64,000 nt of DNA from Chrysoperla carnea. Lineage: Eukaryota; Arthropoda; Insecta; Neuroptera; Chrysopidae. The stretch spans positions 13,902,935 to 13,966,934 of the forward strand of contig NC_058338.1 in NCBI RefSeq assembly GCF_905475395.1, written 5' to 3'. Position 1 is the first letter of the stretch. Every line of letters starts with the position of its first letter. This document shows positions 36,301-47,000 of this stretch, piece after piece. The position numbers were made by a program, and so were the translations under genes. A model generated the notes under the pieces. The model was not told the origin of the DNA and searched no databases. It worked only from the letters and a program-made list of their open reading frames with translations.

Positions 36301-38842
36301 ATTAGGTAAAGAGTTATTTCAAATGGCACACGGTATACGAGCTTATATACGTCATTGGGAGAATTGGTTGCAATGGTTAATTATAATCAGTGTTCCCCTC
36401 TGTGCGTTACGAATCGATTATCACATTGATATCAGCGTTGAAATAAATGATTGGCAACATCATGTTGCAGCAATTGCTATTTTTCTTACATGGTTGGAGC
36501 TAATGATAATCGTTGGACGTTTTCCAATGTTTGGATTATACGTACAAATGTTTCAAACAGTTGCCATAAATTTTTCCAAATTTCTTATCGCTTATAGTTG
36601 TTTACTAATCGCATTTGGTTTGAGTTTATGTGTATTATTCACAAATTATCGTCCATTTCAAAATATCGTATTGGGTTTAATTAAAACAATTATTATGATG
36701 TCCGGTGAACTAGAATTCGAGGATATTTTCTACGGAGACGATAAAAATAGTGGGGTTATTTTATATCCAGTGACAGCGCACATAGTATTTTTAACATTTG
36801 TAATATTGGTTACAATTATTTTAACAAACCTATTAGTGGGTTTAGCTGTAAGCGATATTCAAGGCTTGCAACAAAGTGCAGGACTCGATCGATTAGTACG
36901 GCAAGCTGAATTAGTTGCACATTTAGAAAGTATGTTGTTCTCAAAATTGTTAAGTTGTATACCAAAAAAAATTTTACATTTTTGTCACCAAAGTGCTTTA
37001 TTGTTATCGTCACAGCATCGTTGGGCACTTTATATTCGACCAAATGATCCGCGGGAAAAACGCATACCACGTGAATTAATTCAGAATATTTATAATTTAG
37101 TAGTGGAACGAAAAGAACGAGTTCGTAGTAAACGTATGAAACAGTGTATTTTAAATAGTTGTGGACGAGAATCGAAAGATTGTTCAAAACGTTCAAGAAT
37201 GTCTGAACAACATCAAAAACGTATGAGTAATCATCAACAGATGACAACAGTTTTGAATGAAATATTGAAATGTAAGAATGAATTTCAAACAAAATTTGAT
37301 GTATTAACAGAAAAAATTGATAAATTAGAACAAAAAATCAATAAATAGTAAATAATGATATAGTTTCGTTTCATTACAAGATTTCCATCCGTCATCCGAC
37401 TTGTAGGTGTGAATAATTATCAGCAGGGTTTTTAGCAAACCATACCCGTTAGACTCTGATTTTTTCATCGAATAAAAAGGCAAAATATCCCTAATGTTCT
37501 GTACTATATTTGCTTCCCTAGTCTAAAAATAGACCATTCTAAAGAATGATAAATCTTAACTTACACTTTTGCTATAGCAGCGCCATCTTTATTTTCTGTT
37601 TTTTGGACACTTTTACGGAGATAGATAGTCCTCCTTATTTCAACAATCCATACATGGAAATTAAATAAATAAACTTACCAATAAATCACAAGTGAAAGTT
37701 GTACCATCTTCTAAAGTAACTTTTGCCACTCCCTCCTTAGATGTCGGTAAATCATATGATTTTATTTTCGCACCGTAAAATAATTTAATTGAAGAATTGT
37801 CACCAGCGGCCAAAGATGCTAATTCTTTTTCAATCGATTGTAAAATTAAATTATTCTCAACAATATACGCCAAATTTTCAAAATCATCATGGTTAAATGT
37901 AATTTGTGCATCTGAACATCCATCCCAAACCTAAATCAAAAATTATTTTTGTTATTTGAATATTAATTGACGAAGTTTCTTGACGAATTGACGAAAATTT
38001 GATCATGTTCTTCAACCGCTTATATACCTGCATACAATTAACGGGAGCATATCGAACTTGTTGTATATGTTTCCATGCACCCAATGATTCGAATAATTCA
38101 ACAGATGATGGCGTTATCGCAGATACACGTTTACTGTACGTTTCCGATATTGCTATTTTTGATTGTGGTCTGCCTTCCAGCAATAATACTTTCTTTGAAT
38201 TCAATATTGAATTTTTACCTATAACAGAGTCAAAATTATTGATACTTCATAAAACTAGTTTTTTTTCCTTTTTATACCTTGCATATATGTAATATGCAAG
38301 GTATAAACGCTATTTAAGTTTGTAACGCTTTGCTGTGAACAAAATTTTGGTATAGGTGTTCATAAAATCACCTAATTAGTACATTTTCGGTTGTCTGTCC
38401 GTCTGTCTGCCTCTCTGCCAACACGATAACTCAAAAACGAAAAAAGATATCAAGCTGAAATTTTTACAGCGTACTCAGGACGTAAAAAGTGAGATCGAGT
38501 TCGTAAATGAACAACATAGGTCAATTGGGTCTTGACCTATGGGTCCGTCTGATAATATCTTTACTAATAGTATAATCTAAAATGAACTTCGATGTTTAGA
38601 AATTTTATGCAGCAATATATTAGCAAGCAATACAAACGAAACGCTGCTACACGCTTTATTCAGCCCTAATTGAAAATTTACAGAAGCTTACCTAATGCTA
38701 AGGCCATGGTAGAGCCAACCATGCCTCCACCGGCAACGATAATATCATGATGATTATTTGATGCTTCCGTATGACAAAAATGTTTCAAGATAAAATATTT
38801 TTTCGTGTTATTTATTTTTATTATTTTAGTTAAACGAATCAT
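21381..38842 (-). CDS. COQ6: COQ6, ubiquinone biosynthesis monooxygenase (complete, 9 exons)
   Basis: COQ6 is an FAD-dependent hydroxylase of the mitochondrial inner-membrane coenzyme Q complex that hydroxylates the ring at C5. Minus-strand exons, in order: 38692-38842, 38028-38218, 37679-37930, 23265-23435, 23093-23200, 22713-22918, 22445-22560, 21722-21888, 21381-21410. All have GT-AG borders, phases match throughout, and they total 1392 nt (463 residues; the human protein is about 468). Landmarks: a basic, mitochondrial-type N-terminus; the dinucleotide motif VAGGGMVGS near residues 36-44; IGADGANSR near 199; [18 protein letters not shown] near 261; [19 protein letters not shown] near 360, the FAD motif of this family; and a 10-residue last exon KLIMKYAQR-stop. 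The start is the ATG at 38842, the first in frame with the presequence. Intron 3 is 14.2 kb and holds another gene. Identification is firm; UTRs were not determined. Confidence 0.95.
23690..23815 (-). pseudogene. Unidentified protein-coding-like fragment in COQ6 intron 3
   Basis: On the minus strand about 55 codons read as convincing protein ([18 protein letters not shown], then [16 protein letters not shown]), with clear amino-acid bias compared with surrounding noise, before a stop. There is no ATG of its own and no good splice sites at either edge. It does not belong to COQ6, whose exon 3-exon 4 join is in frame without it. It may be a fragment of a retrocopy or a captured exon. I do not recognise the parent gene. 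Confidence 0.45.
23830..24600. other. COQ6 intron 3, unassigned sequence
   Basis: No gene or clear repeat is seen. The open frames are short and lack protein character. Confidence 0.35.
24675..24780 (-). mobile_element. Fragment of a dispersed insect-type repeat (same family as 41.68-42.12 kb)
   Basis: Read on the minus strand, the block contains catcaaaatccgttgggtag, then atctaagcatacatagggat, then a gacagatagacgg stretch. These match in order the 3' part of the element at 41,683-42,121. Only the end is clearly preserved. Confidence 0.6.
25430..25870 (+). repeat. Dispersed repeat family A, copy 1
   Basis: The copy carries the family words cacgataactcaaaaatgaa, gggcaacataggtcaattgg and aataaacaacttttgtttga, then gtctatacatggtat at its end. 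It lies in COQ6 intron 3 and is inverted relative to copy 2 at 26.38 kb. No protein coding. Copies differ from one another by roughly a tenth to a fifth of positions by eye. Confidence 0.85.
25871..26345. other. Spacer between two inverted repeat copies
   Basis: Starts with tacagggtgtcctgtgactc, a wording often seen at ends of insect DNA elements, but no matching opposite end was found. The rest is AT-rich with no gene. Confidence 0.35.
26350..26935 (-). repeat. Dispersed repeat family A, copy 2 (inverted)
   Basis: Contains, in reverse, the same blocks as copy 1: aaataccatgtatagacagt, caaacaaaagttgtttattt, gacctatgttgctcatttac and ttgatatctcttttcatttt, ending in a tacatggtataaaaat-like end near 26,930. 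Copies 1 and 2 face each other across about 0.5 kb and could form a long hairpin in the COQ6 pre-mRNA. Confidence 0.85.
27495..30086. repeat. Region bounded by ~105-bp imperfect inverted repeats
   Basis: 27495-27603 contains aaccctaactttctgccgcg; 29981-30086 contains its complement within a 25-base perfect stretch. The word attctagg at the left end is matched by cctagaat at the right end. Similarity covers about 105 bases per arm. The 2.4-kb interior holds only short open frames (27930-28121, 28197-28382, 28439-28732) that I do not recognise, plus small repeats. It may be a decayed DNA transposon or two independent insertions of one short repeat. Confidence 0.5.
28775..28870 (+). repeat. Dispersed 'ccccgacacaaaaagagggg' repeat fragment
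   Basis: The stretch ccccgacacaaaaagagggg, then gtgtctgtgacatcgtag, then aatgaaccaatttagatttt follows a pattern I know as a common insect interspersed repeat. A related piece (gtgtataagtttgcc, then gcatcgtagctcctata) lies at 29,650-29,715. Confidence 0.6.
30370..30880 (-). repeat. Dispersed repeat family A, copy 3
   Basis: Same orientation as copy 2 and nearly full length. It begins with gtgaaaacaaacaattgact, carries tttcaaacaaaagttgttta and ttgatatctcttttcgtttt, and ends with a tacatggtataaaaat end near 30,860. Lies in COQ6 intron 3, about 0.5 kb upstream of the TRPA-type gene. Confidence 0.85.
31336..37348 (+). CDS. pyx: TRPA-family cation channel, pyrexia-like (complete, 4 exons)
   Basis: TRPA channels are plasma-membrane tetramers that pass cations in response to heat or chemicals; pyrexia in flies is a heat-gated member. 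Coding exons 31336-31542, 33716-33957, 34590-34875 and 35351-37348 join in frame with GT-AG borders to give 910 residues. A disordered acidic N-terminus is followed by about eight or nine ankyrin repeats (residues ~125-425; recurring TPLHxAA motifs). Six membrane segments lie near 505-530, 546-563, 583-600, 616-634, 652-676 and 717-744. The pore loop before the last one contains [12 protein letters not shown]. The basic C-terminus ends in a short coiled coil (~880-910). Length and layout fit pyrexia (about 950 in flies); the related waterwitch is the main alternative, so the subfamily is less sure than the TRPA call. The ATG at 31336 opens the frame. The whole gene lies inside COQ6 intron 3 on the opposite strand. 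AATAAA at 37471. Confidence 0.9.
31910..32012 (+). pseudogene. 5S rRNA-derived sequence
   Basis: The stretch follows 5S rRNA from about its tenth base to its end: tctcgcccgatt, aagttaagctac, then ggatgggtgaccgcttgaaa and a tgttgttgc 3' end, then a T7 run like a Pol III terminator. The C-box of the internal promoter is almost intact, while the 5' part and stem pairs have drifted. It lies in intron 1 of the TRPA gene, so it is most likely a retroposed pseudogene or the head of a 5S-derived SINE, not a working rRNA gene. Confidence 0.75.
32341..33200. repeat. ~300-bp tandem repeat (three units)
   Basis: Three head-to-tail units: the word tccaattttgataaaactca occurs at 32361, 32655 and 32961 (spacings 294 and 306). 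Units share caaaggggtacccctt, gtgcaaaaatcgggtgcatt and catccaatcattaaattaac and are about 90 percent alike by eye. It lies in intron 1 of the TRPA gene. Satellite-like, no coding; minus-strand open frames repeat between units and are by-products. Confidence 0.9.
33230..33710. other. TRPA gene intron 1, unassigned
   Basis: AT-rich intronic sequence running up to the acceptor at 33715; nothing recognised. Confidence 0.4.
34060..34572 (+). repeat. Dispersed repeat family A, copy 4 (in TRPA intron 2)
   Basis: Carries ggttgtctgtccgtctatcc, cgataattcaaaaatgaaaa, gggcaacataagtcaattgg and aaacaacttttgtttgaaac. It ends in caattgtttgttttcacttg at about 34,572, only about 17 bases before the acceptor of exon 3. 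Its pyrimidine-rich end therefore forms part of that splice site. Confidence 0.85.
35020..35235 (+). mobile_element. Non-LTR retrotransposon coding fragment in TRPA intron 3
   Basis: An open frame from about 35028 reads [15 protein letters not shown], then [14 protein letters not shown], the style of the C-terminal region of insect LINE open frame 2. It is less AT-rich than its surroundings. It has no start and ends in intron sequence, so it is a dead fragment. Confidence 0.5.
37471..37476 (+). terminator. Poly(A) signal of the TRPA gene
   Basis: AATAAA about 120 bases after the stop. It lies 203 bases before the start of COQ6 exon 3 on the other strand, so the two transcripts overlap in the intron. 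Confidence 0.5.
38272..38580 (+). repeat. Dispersed repeat family A, copy 5 (in COQ6 intron 1)
   Basis: Begins with a self-complementary end (ttgcatatatgtaatatgca), followed by aaaattttggtataggtgtt, gttgtctgtccgtctgtctg, cacgataactcaaaaacgaa and aacataggtcaattgggtct. Truncated at the far end. Intron 1 of COQ6 is 38,219-38,691. Confidence 0.85.
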
Positions 38843-39952
38843 TTTAATAATGTCTTCGTTGTTCGTTACTTGCTCATTTTATTTCGAGTCCAATGCTGGA
38901 GTTTGGCTTAAGTAAGATGATCTAATTTTGTTTATTTTGATACTTTTTTTGGTTAAGTTTTGACTTTCTTTTTGCTGTCAAATGTGATAACTATTCTTAC
39001 CCCTCAACCCCGATTGGATGACAGTACATAATGGCCGTTTCACATGTATACAAAATAAAGACGACATCATTGCGTCATTGCTCCTGCAAGTTGCAATTGT
39101 CGGCATTGACCAGTAAAAGGTTCCTTGCAAGTTTATTTTATTATTTTCTGTATACAATGTACAACAGATTAAATTATGTTTACTAGGGTACACACAGACA
39201 CCCGTGCACGTACGAAGTTAATAAAAGAGCGTCCATAATCTACGTAGCTCAATTTCAGCCTTTTTGGAACTTCTCCAACCCTCCATGTAGCCTATCGTAG
39301 CATTTACTATGATCACTTCTCTCGAATGGAATGTAGTTTTTTATTATCAAGTCAAGAAGACATTTTGTATTTTCTGAAATGTGGCATTCATAAAATATAA
39401 ACGAAAAATTACGCAGCTTGACTTCATTGCCACCATGAACTGACGTAGGTCAACATAGCCTTCGAACTAATACCATTGCCCTCTTGACCGGACCAATCAG
39501 TTTTTGGATGTACCCTAATTGCCACCTGCCACTGCCACAAAATTTTCATATATATTAATGTTTTACCAATCGCTTATAAAATTATCATTTACAGAACGCA
39601 ATTATTTTGTTAACTTTGGCAGCATTAACGGCGTCTAGGAAATAAATTAAAGCCTTAATTTTAACACTAACTGAAATCTTGGCTTCTGTTTTGTCAACAA
39701 AACGGTAGTGTTTATCATACTATTATATGATCGTAATGGAAATGGAATTCTACCTTTAGAATAAATACCCCCCTTAAAAAATATTTATTGCGCACCTGTG
39801 TACCTAATAATTTTTAGGTTATATCACGATTTGAAATACATTTTACAATTAAAAAATGTATTATTAATATAAAATTTTATTTTTAAATAATTCTTTATTT
39901 CCATTCAGCAGAATCTATAATTCTCCTATTGTTTAATATTTATGCAATAAAA
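38843..39952. promoter_or_regulatory. Divergent intergenic region COQ6 / mRpS12
   Basis: The two start codons are 1.1 kb apart and point away from each other, so both promoters must lie here or in unseen 5' exons. No TATA box or recognised element can be assigned with confidence. Nothing else is seen in the interval. Confidence 0.4.
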
Positions 39953-40655
39953 ATGAATTTTATTCGACAAAAATTATTTTCTAATGTTTCAAATATAATG
40001 GGGACATTTTCAGAACAAGGTAAATTATTTAAAATCTAAAACAATAGAAATTTAATTTACAATCGATATTTGCCACCTTCATGATCACAATCGATGTTTT
40101 CGACCTTCATCATGAATCATCTTCCAAGATCACACTTTTCGAGTAGTTTGAGATTTGATATCGAAATCAATTCATTGCCTAAATCTCTTGAAATTTAATA
40201 AGCCGAACGTATTAGAATGTAATTTTTCGAATAAAAATTAAACTCTTTATACTTAAAATTGATTCACAGTATTTAATTTATCTAATAAGCTTAATAAAAT
40301 TTTATTTTCAGTCAGAACAATGGCATCGTTATATCAAATGCATCGGACAGGACCCCATAAAAAATTTCGCCCACCAAGACAACCATTAGATGGTAAACCA
40401 TTTGCAAAAGGTGTTGTTTTAAAAACATTAATAAAAAAGCCAAAGAAACCAAATAGTGCAAATCGTAAATGTGTATTAGTGCGTTTATCAACTGGAAAAG
40501 AAATGGTTGCGTATGTCCCAGGCATTGGACATAATTTACAAGAACATAATATTGTGTTATGCCGAGTGGGACGTTTGCAAGATTGTCCTGGTGTTAAAAT
40601 TAAATGTGTTCGTGGAAAATATGATTTACCTCATGTTATTAAACCAACTAAATAA
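39953..40655 (+). CDS. mRpS12: Mitochondrial ribosomal protein S12 (2 exons, complete)
   Basis: A small-subunit mitoribosome protein at the decoding centre, called technical knockout (tko) in flies. Exons 39953-40019 and 40312-40655 join in frame (phase 1) with GT-AG borders to give 136 residues, close to the usual ~138-140. Exon 1 gives a short basic amphipathic presequence ([18 protein letters not shown]). Exon 2 carries the S12 signature: [19 protein letters not shown], the conserved [13 protein letters not shown] loop, then [19 protein letters not shown]. The in-frame ATG at 40320 would lack the presequence, so the upstream start is preferred. AATAAA at 40763. Nothing looks broken. Confidence 0.97.
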
Positions 40656-40762
40656 ATGTTTTATTTAATTTTGGAAAATATCACCAAAAATATTGAAGTC
40701 TACTTTGTTTTCTGTGGATAGAGAAGTATAAATGCATCTTGTTTTTTAAGATTTGTAGAGTT

Positions 40763-40768
40763 AATAAA
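40763..40768 (+). terminator. Poly(A) signal of mRpS12
   Basis: AATAAA about 108 bases after the stop codon. Confidence 0.6.
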
Positions 40769-40949
40769 TGTAAATAATTATAAATAATAATTAGTTTTGT
40801 TTTCATTGTAAAATGTTTTTATAATTTTGTTAATCCATAACACAAAAGTTTTCCAAATTTAAGAAATTGTTAATAAACTAAAAAAAAGATAGTCAGTACT
40901 ATACAGCGTATTTTCCATACAACTCGGAAACACCTCCTCCAATAGAGGC

Positions 40950-41260
40950 GGAAATGGTAGTCGAATACTGTGAATCTGAAGGTCTGCCATAGCTTATAAA
41001 TGCTTAGAGTCGAGGATTCCTGGAATTTATTTCGTCCACCGGTCTGGAGCTTGCCAATAAAGGCAAATCTTCAACATTTATAAACAGAATCAAGTCAGAT
41101 GTCATTGACATTACTCTGCTCTCCGAGACTGTTACATTCTCTGTCAGGGTGGGAAGTTTCAAACGAAGGCCCAATCTGATTATTTGGACATCCCAGACGC
41201 ACTGATTGGGATGATTACAGATAAAACCACTCAGGGCTACTGGCTGGGGGGGGGGGTGCT
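40950..41260 (+). mobile_element. Decayed non-LTR retrotransposon endonuclease fragment
   Basis: A frame near 41055 reads NKGKSSTFINRIKSDVIDIT, then LLSETVT. This is the pattern 'NxGxxPTFxxxxxxSxIDxTL' near the catalytic SDH region of the apurinic-type endonuclease of insect LINEs. Stops and frame breaks follow. There is a G12 run at 41246-41257. It is a dead fragment. Confidence 0.65.
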
Positions 41261-41682
41261 AACAGGTTGCACAGGAAGGAAAATGTGGAATCTGGGGTTA
41301 GTCTTTTAAGATGCTATGATTTCATCGCATGAAAACAACTGAACTGCAAGTATTACTACCGGCTATAAGGATGTACTGTAGTGGAATAGAATTCTTGATA
41401 GGCTTTGCCATAGGGACTGTGGACAGAAATGAAAACTTAAAACTTTGGAATAAATGCGTCTTTTTATTAAATTTTAAAATGACAATTATTAATGTGAGTA
41501 TAAAAAACAATATTTTTTAACTCTACTAAATTTTGCATATACAAAAATACCGGCGATTTATTTATCCAAATCCAACAATCATGTCTCAACATGTGAGAAT
41601 TTACTATTAATACAATTTTAGTTTCCTAGATGTCAGTAGTGCGTTTTCGCTAATTTCAAATTTTTGACATATTAAAAACTAG

Positions 41683-42121
41683 CGACCCGCCCCGGCTTTG
41701 CACGGGTGCAATGCTGATACTAAATACACTACAGAAAAACTGTGAACGTTGTGTATAAAAACATAGCGGCCCGCTCTGGCTTCGCACGGGTTTAAAATAT
41801 ATAGCCTATGTGATTAAAATCGATCCAGTAGTTTTCCCACTTTCCCTATACCATGAAGATTTCCTGCTATCTTTGGAATATCTAAACTCATACACTACAT
41901 TTTTACTTATTTACTTTTTACATTTTTAACTATTAACCTCAAAAATAGCAGTACTTCTCCACTATTTAATGGATGTTATTATACATATAAAGCTTCCTCT
42001 TGAATCACTCTATCTATTAAAAAAAACCGCATCAAAATCCGTTGCGTAGTTTCAAAGATTTAAGCATACAAAGGGACATAGGGACAGAAAAAGCGACTTT
42101 GCTTTATACTATGTAGTGATT
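41683..42121 (+). mobile_element. Widespread insect-type dispersed repeat with GC-rich hairpin
   Basis: Opens with actagcgacccgccccggct and a hairpin (cccg...cggg), then a second partial copy (gcggcccgctctggcttcgc near 41766). It ends with catcaaaatccgttgcgtag and gactttgctttatactatgt plus agtgat. I know this pattern as a common repeat in several insect orders; whether it is a Helitron-type element is not settled by the sequence here. No coding. A related end is at 24,675-24,780. Confidence 0.7.
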
Positions 42122-42129
42122 ATTCGTAA

Positions 42130-43560
42130 TTTTGAAAATTTTTGGTAGGCTATGACTCTCAATTATTAGAAATCGTTGTGGTTGTAGCATAGATAAAATA
42201 TAATAGTGAGTTGTAGAGGGCAACCTACGAGATACAGAATATGAATTATGAGAAAAAAACTTTTGCTAAAATTGTCAAAAAGAGCAAATAGATTTTCGCG
42301 CGTTTCACATATGTGACTTCATTTGACAGATTTAGAGATGGTACATTTTGCTGAATTGATTATTGTTGGGAATTTAGACAAAACAAATTTTAAAGTGATG
42401 GGCGAACCGACAGTTTTTATACTCCAGAACGCTCTAAAACTTTAATTATATCATTCTATTCGTCTATTAATACTTTCACACTAGCTTTTAGGTAGCGAAC
42501 TTATTTTTACAGTTGCATTTGGGTATATATGAAGGGTGAGCCGTTTTCTTTCATATAATCATTCGATAAAAATGGCTAGGCAATGTTTAACAAACAGAAG
42601 AGCACATCATTAATTAATAATTTGACATAGTCATTGAAGTCAAACTATAGGAGAGAAAAAACGTAAAAATGGTAGTGTTTTAAAATTAGATCTATTTTAT
42701 CATTAATTTACCTGAAAATTTGATCAATGAAAATGAAAGTTTGAATTCTGTAGAATATTACATTTTTTAATGCAATGAGTAGACTTGGAATCATTTTTGG
42801 GAATCCCTAGAGCGGGGTAGCTGTCTCTGCCTGCCCCTCCTTGACGACGTTCATGGAGGCACAAGTATTACTCCTCCACATTCTCATTCCCCGTCCGACT
42901 TTTGCTACTTTGCGAGTCTGGAGAAAGCATAATTTTTTAATAAAGTTCTGCAAAGAAATGTTGATTACATTATATTCTGCGTCACAACTCAACAATATTT
43001 AACCGCCCCTATTTACTTTGTAGATATTTAAAGGAATGGGCAAATGTTGTTAATAAACTAAGAAAAACAATCTCGATAATGAAAATCGAAAGCATATAAC
43101 ACTTAAAATTTCGCAAGAGTATAATATGGAAGCAGAAAATAATTGTCACTAAAACAAAAAATTCAGTAATTCAAACTGTTCATTATGCGCCACTCTGTTT
43201 TTATGGCAAAGAAATAAATTCAATTTTTGCTTTTTAAAACACTTTATTTATAAAAATATAAAAATTTGTTAATACTTTTAAGTATTGAGATTTGATTCAA
43301 ACTCACAAAACCGTACAATTTTTAAACATTGCTATTCAGCCGCATGCTCATCCAGAATTCTTATTACAATCGTTATTGGTGACGTGTCTTCTTCTCAAAT
43401 CATCTAGTTGCCGTAAATCATTCAATCTGTTCATCAGATTTCATTCCGTTCTTTTTTCACCTCCAATATCCGGTTGTGTATGTATGATAACCTTGTTTCC
43501 TGTTGAAAGTTTAAAAATATCTGTTATTTATCATAAAACAAATGTTTCCTTTACAAATAT
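42130..43560. other. Intergenic sequence, nothing recognised
   Basis: AT-rich; no convincing gene or repeat. Confidence 0.35.
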
Positions 43561-43566
43561 GTTAAG

Positions 43567-44022
43567 CAAGTGTCGACAACCTATGAGCAGCCATGGCGTG
43601 GGTCACTAAATACGAATTGCATTTCGAAATTAAAGGTAGAGTTACATGTGACAAATATCACATGACATACGACGAACAAAGACGAATCAAATAGATATTA
43701 CAACCTCTGTTTAACAATACTCTGTCGTTTCTGTTCAACAATAAAATTGATAAACTTTGCGTAATTATATCTCAACAATGAAACGGTCAATAATTTTGGT
43801 TTTTTATTTTTTAAATCACTACGCCATATTATGCCCATAGTGAGACAACAGTCTTAATAATTAAAAAAATAAAAATTTGGTCGTGATTATTTTCCCCTGT
43901 ATTCTTCAGTTACAATTAACAGATTAAATTCATTTTATTATTCTTTCAAGATTAAAATTAATTAAAATATCAAATGTTTTAATTAATTTTGACCCACAGC
44001 CAAAAATGGTTGTCGACGCCTG
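43567..44022. mobile_element. hAT-like miniature element (456 bp)
   Basis: The left end caagtgtcgacaaccta...gcgtgggtca and the right end tgacccacag...ggttgtcgacgcctg are inverted copies of a CARGYGTCGACAACC-type terminus, the style of hAT transposon ends. Flanking octamers (atgttaag, agttaaag) are similar but not identical, so a target duplication is only suggested. No transposase remains. Confidence 0.55.
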
Positions 44023-44029
44023 AGTTAAA

Positions 44030-47000
44030 GATTTGTTCTTTATTGCTATAACTTTCTGTACTAGTGTACACTAATTATATTAAGCGTTCCTTATTGCCGT
44101 ATCAAGCAACCCAAATCCGTTTTTTTTTTTGCAGTAAAATTAAATATAATTCAACACTTCTATCTATGTAAGGCAGTAAGTCTTAAAGATGGATTATGAC
44201 CAATCTTACGACAAAAAATGAATTCAATAAATAAATTATACCTTGGAATAGTTCTTTAAGTATTCACATCAACAAATATTCAAATCAATACGATTTTCGT
44301 GTTTTGTTTTTAGTTTAATTGACCTTATACAGCTAGTTCGAATAAAATCGAAAGGAAACGATTATTTAATATTTTTGAGATTTATTCCTTAACAAAAATT
44401 TGAAAGTTTTCATTTTATATCACTTTGCTATGTGGTTATTTATATAGAAATCCTGTAATCGTTTTTCAGTAATTTAGAGCTGCATTAAAATTTTTGTATG
44501 AGAAAATTTTATTTGTACCATTTGACTCTGACTGAGGTCACAGCTTTAACTTGTTCCATGATAATTCTGCCAGTTTATCTTCAGGTTTACTGATCTCCGT
44601 CTTGTTTTTGCTGGTTAACCTTTTCCGCCTTGATATCTGAGTGTCACAATCAGAGAACTATGAACAATCGTAGAATTAAGGGCGACTTTGGCAGGAATAT
44701 TGTCACTGTCACATTTTATGGCCTTATCCAATTTCAGTCGTCTATGTTCGATAGAAATAGGTTTTTGAGATGTTTGTTTCCATAATTCGTGTTGATAAAG
44801 TGACGAGACACCGATTATTCATAAACTCATAATACGCCGCAGGCAGCAAATTACAAATCTTTGTTGTGGTAAACTCTTAGAGCTTTGAGAGTCAAATTCT
44901 GTCTCGCAAGCAAAGAGAAAGGCAGCAGATTTGTTTTAATGACAGGCAGTGGAGCACTCTCCACTATTGAATACAAATTCTAATATCAAAAACTTGATGC
45001 TTAATAATTTTATTTCTGGTACATAAAACTCTTGCAAACAAAAACAGCTACATCTGTCAGCATATTCGCCATTATTTTAATTCTTAGAAAAAACTACCTT
45101 TTGAAGATTATAAAGACTTTATTAGGGTAGAACGAATTTTAAAAAAAATACGACGATTGCGTTTACACTGAGACATAATTTAATCAGCAGTTGGAGGATT
45201 AAACGGTTCAAATTGAACTAATTGTATATATTCTCAGTGCCACAATAAAGAACAAAACTTGATTTCATTATTATTAAAAAGTAATTTCATTTATCAAATA
45301 CAAATAACTTTATAGACAGTGAAATTCAATTTAAAGTTTTTAAGTATTCCTAGGGACAAACTTTTATATTCCTAGGAAAGAAGGATTGTTTTTTAACTGA
45401 ATTCATTTATGGTAGACAACTTTTATTATCCTTCAGATTAGAGTAACAAATCCGTGACACACCAAAATGGGTGGTGTAGTATACTTAGCAATATTTCGTA
45501 TAATTAGGAAAGCAGAATGCTAAACAATATTTTTGTATTTCTTTCATATTCACAGTAGAATTTTTCGAAATGCCTTGATTGCAACTTATAATAGAAGTAA
45601 TCAGTTTATTTTTATCAGTGACTTATCACAATAAAAATGAGATTGACGATTCCTAGAAATTTTGATTTTACCACCATAAATAAACACCGTTTATTATAAA
45701 ATTATTACCTACCATTGATTTCAATCATAAATCGAATATTTTAGAGATTTAAAGTGATTGAACGTTTAATCGGTACATTAAAGATAATTCTTAACACATG
45801 CAAATTTGAAATACTTACATATTAAGTACTTACATAGTAAGTTAAAAGAACTAAGTGACTCAAATAATATCTGTTAGCATATCAGAACACATGCGTACAG
45901 AATTTGAATCTGCTAAAATATTTAAAGAAAACATATACATATAATTAAATGGCTTATTAGATTCGATTACAGTGAATCTACTTCGTTTTACCGAATAAGC
46001 CGTTTTAACCGTTTTTAGACGGTTATCGATGGCATAAATACTTACATAATCCATACGTTAAAGTTTAAACGTAAAATCCAATCCAAAGAAGCAATCCAAC
46101 GTTTACAAGTGTAAAGTAGTAGTTTTAAGGCCTTGTGTATAGAAGAAACAGAGAAATTCATTAGATTAGGCTCTTAGTTTAGTTTTTACTGGTGAGTAAG
46201 TGTTGATAGACCTCCTAGAAGGTTTTCATTTAGAAAATTTAAGAGTACGTTGTTCCTTGCGTTTTACCACTTATCCACTTCACTGAAAACAAAAGTAATC
46301 GCTATTCGGCGACAAGAGAATTATTAACCAATTCAAGTAAAATTCGTTGAGTGGTTATTTTCTATCGTTAGTGACGTTGGAGAGAAATACTGATGATAAC
46401 TTGTGGCAGACATTCAGATGAGCATCAAGTTAAATCAAAGTTTCTCCCGTCAATTTTTTTAAGCATGTTATATGGTTGAAGCTGTAACGTTTGAGAGAGA
46501 AAAGAGGGTTTTCTTATGCCACCATATTAAAATACGAAGAGTTATGTTTTTTTGGAGAGATTACATTTATTTTAAGACATTATTTGTTCACAAATCTACA
46601 TTTTTATAACCTCAAAATAATAAAATATTTTCTAAATTGAAATTAGAAAGAAGTGTTTTACATTTTAATCCTAAATCATTTCTACATAAAAAATTTATAT
46701 AATTAAACTATTTTAATAAGTTTGGCGCCATTTTGTGTATTCTCTTTCAAGTTTCAAGTAACTGCTCATTTTTTTTTTATGAAGTCTTGAACAGTGTAGA
46801 GTAATAGGCAAGCAACCTATGTAAAAATTTATATTTTAAAATAAAAATTGTTAGAATATCATTATTTGGAGGATACGTTCAGAAAAAAATAGGCGATAAT
46901 AATTGTATATTTTTTCAAAGTTGTTTAGTTGATGTTATGTATGCATTACGAATGCGTTTATGAGAAAAAGATATCTTTCTGAACGCTATCCATTTTGAAA

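Noticed and set aside
36816-37292. A 158-codon frame opposite the TRPA channel
   Set aside because: It is an antisense shadow of the last channel exon, which has membrane segments, pore and coiled coil; the shadow has no recognisable features.
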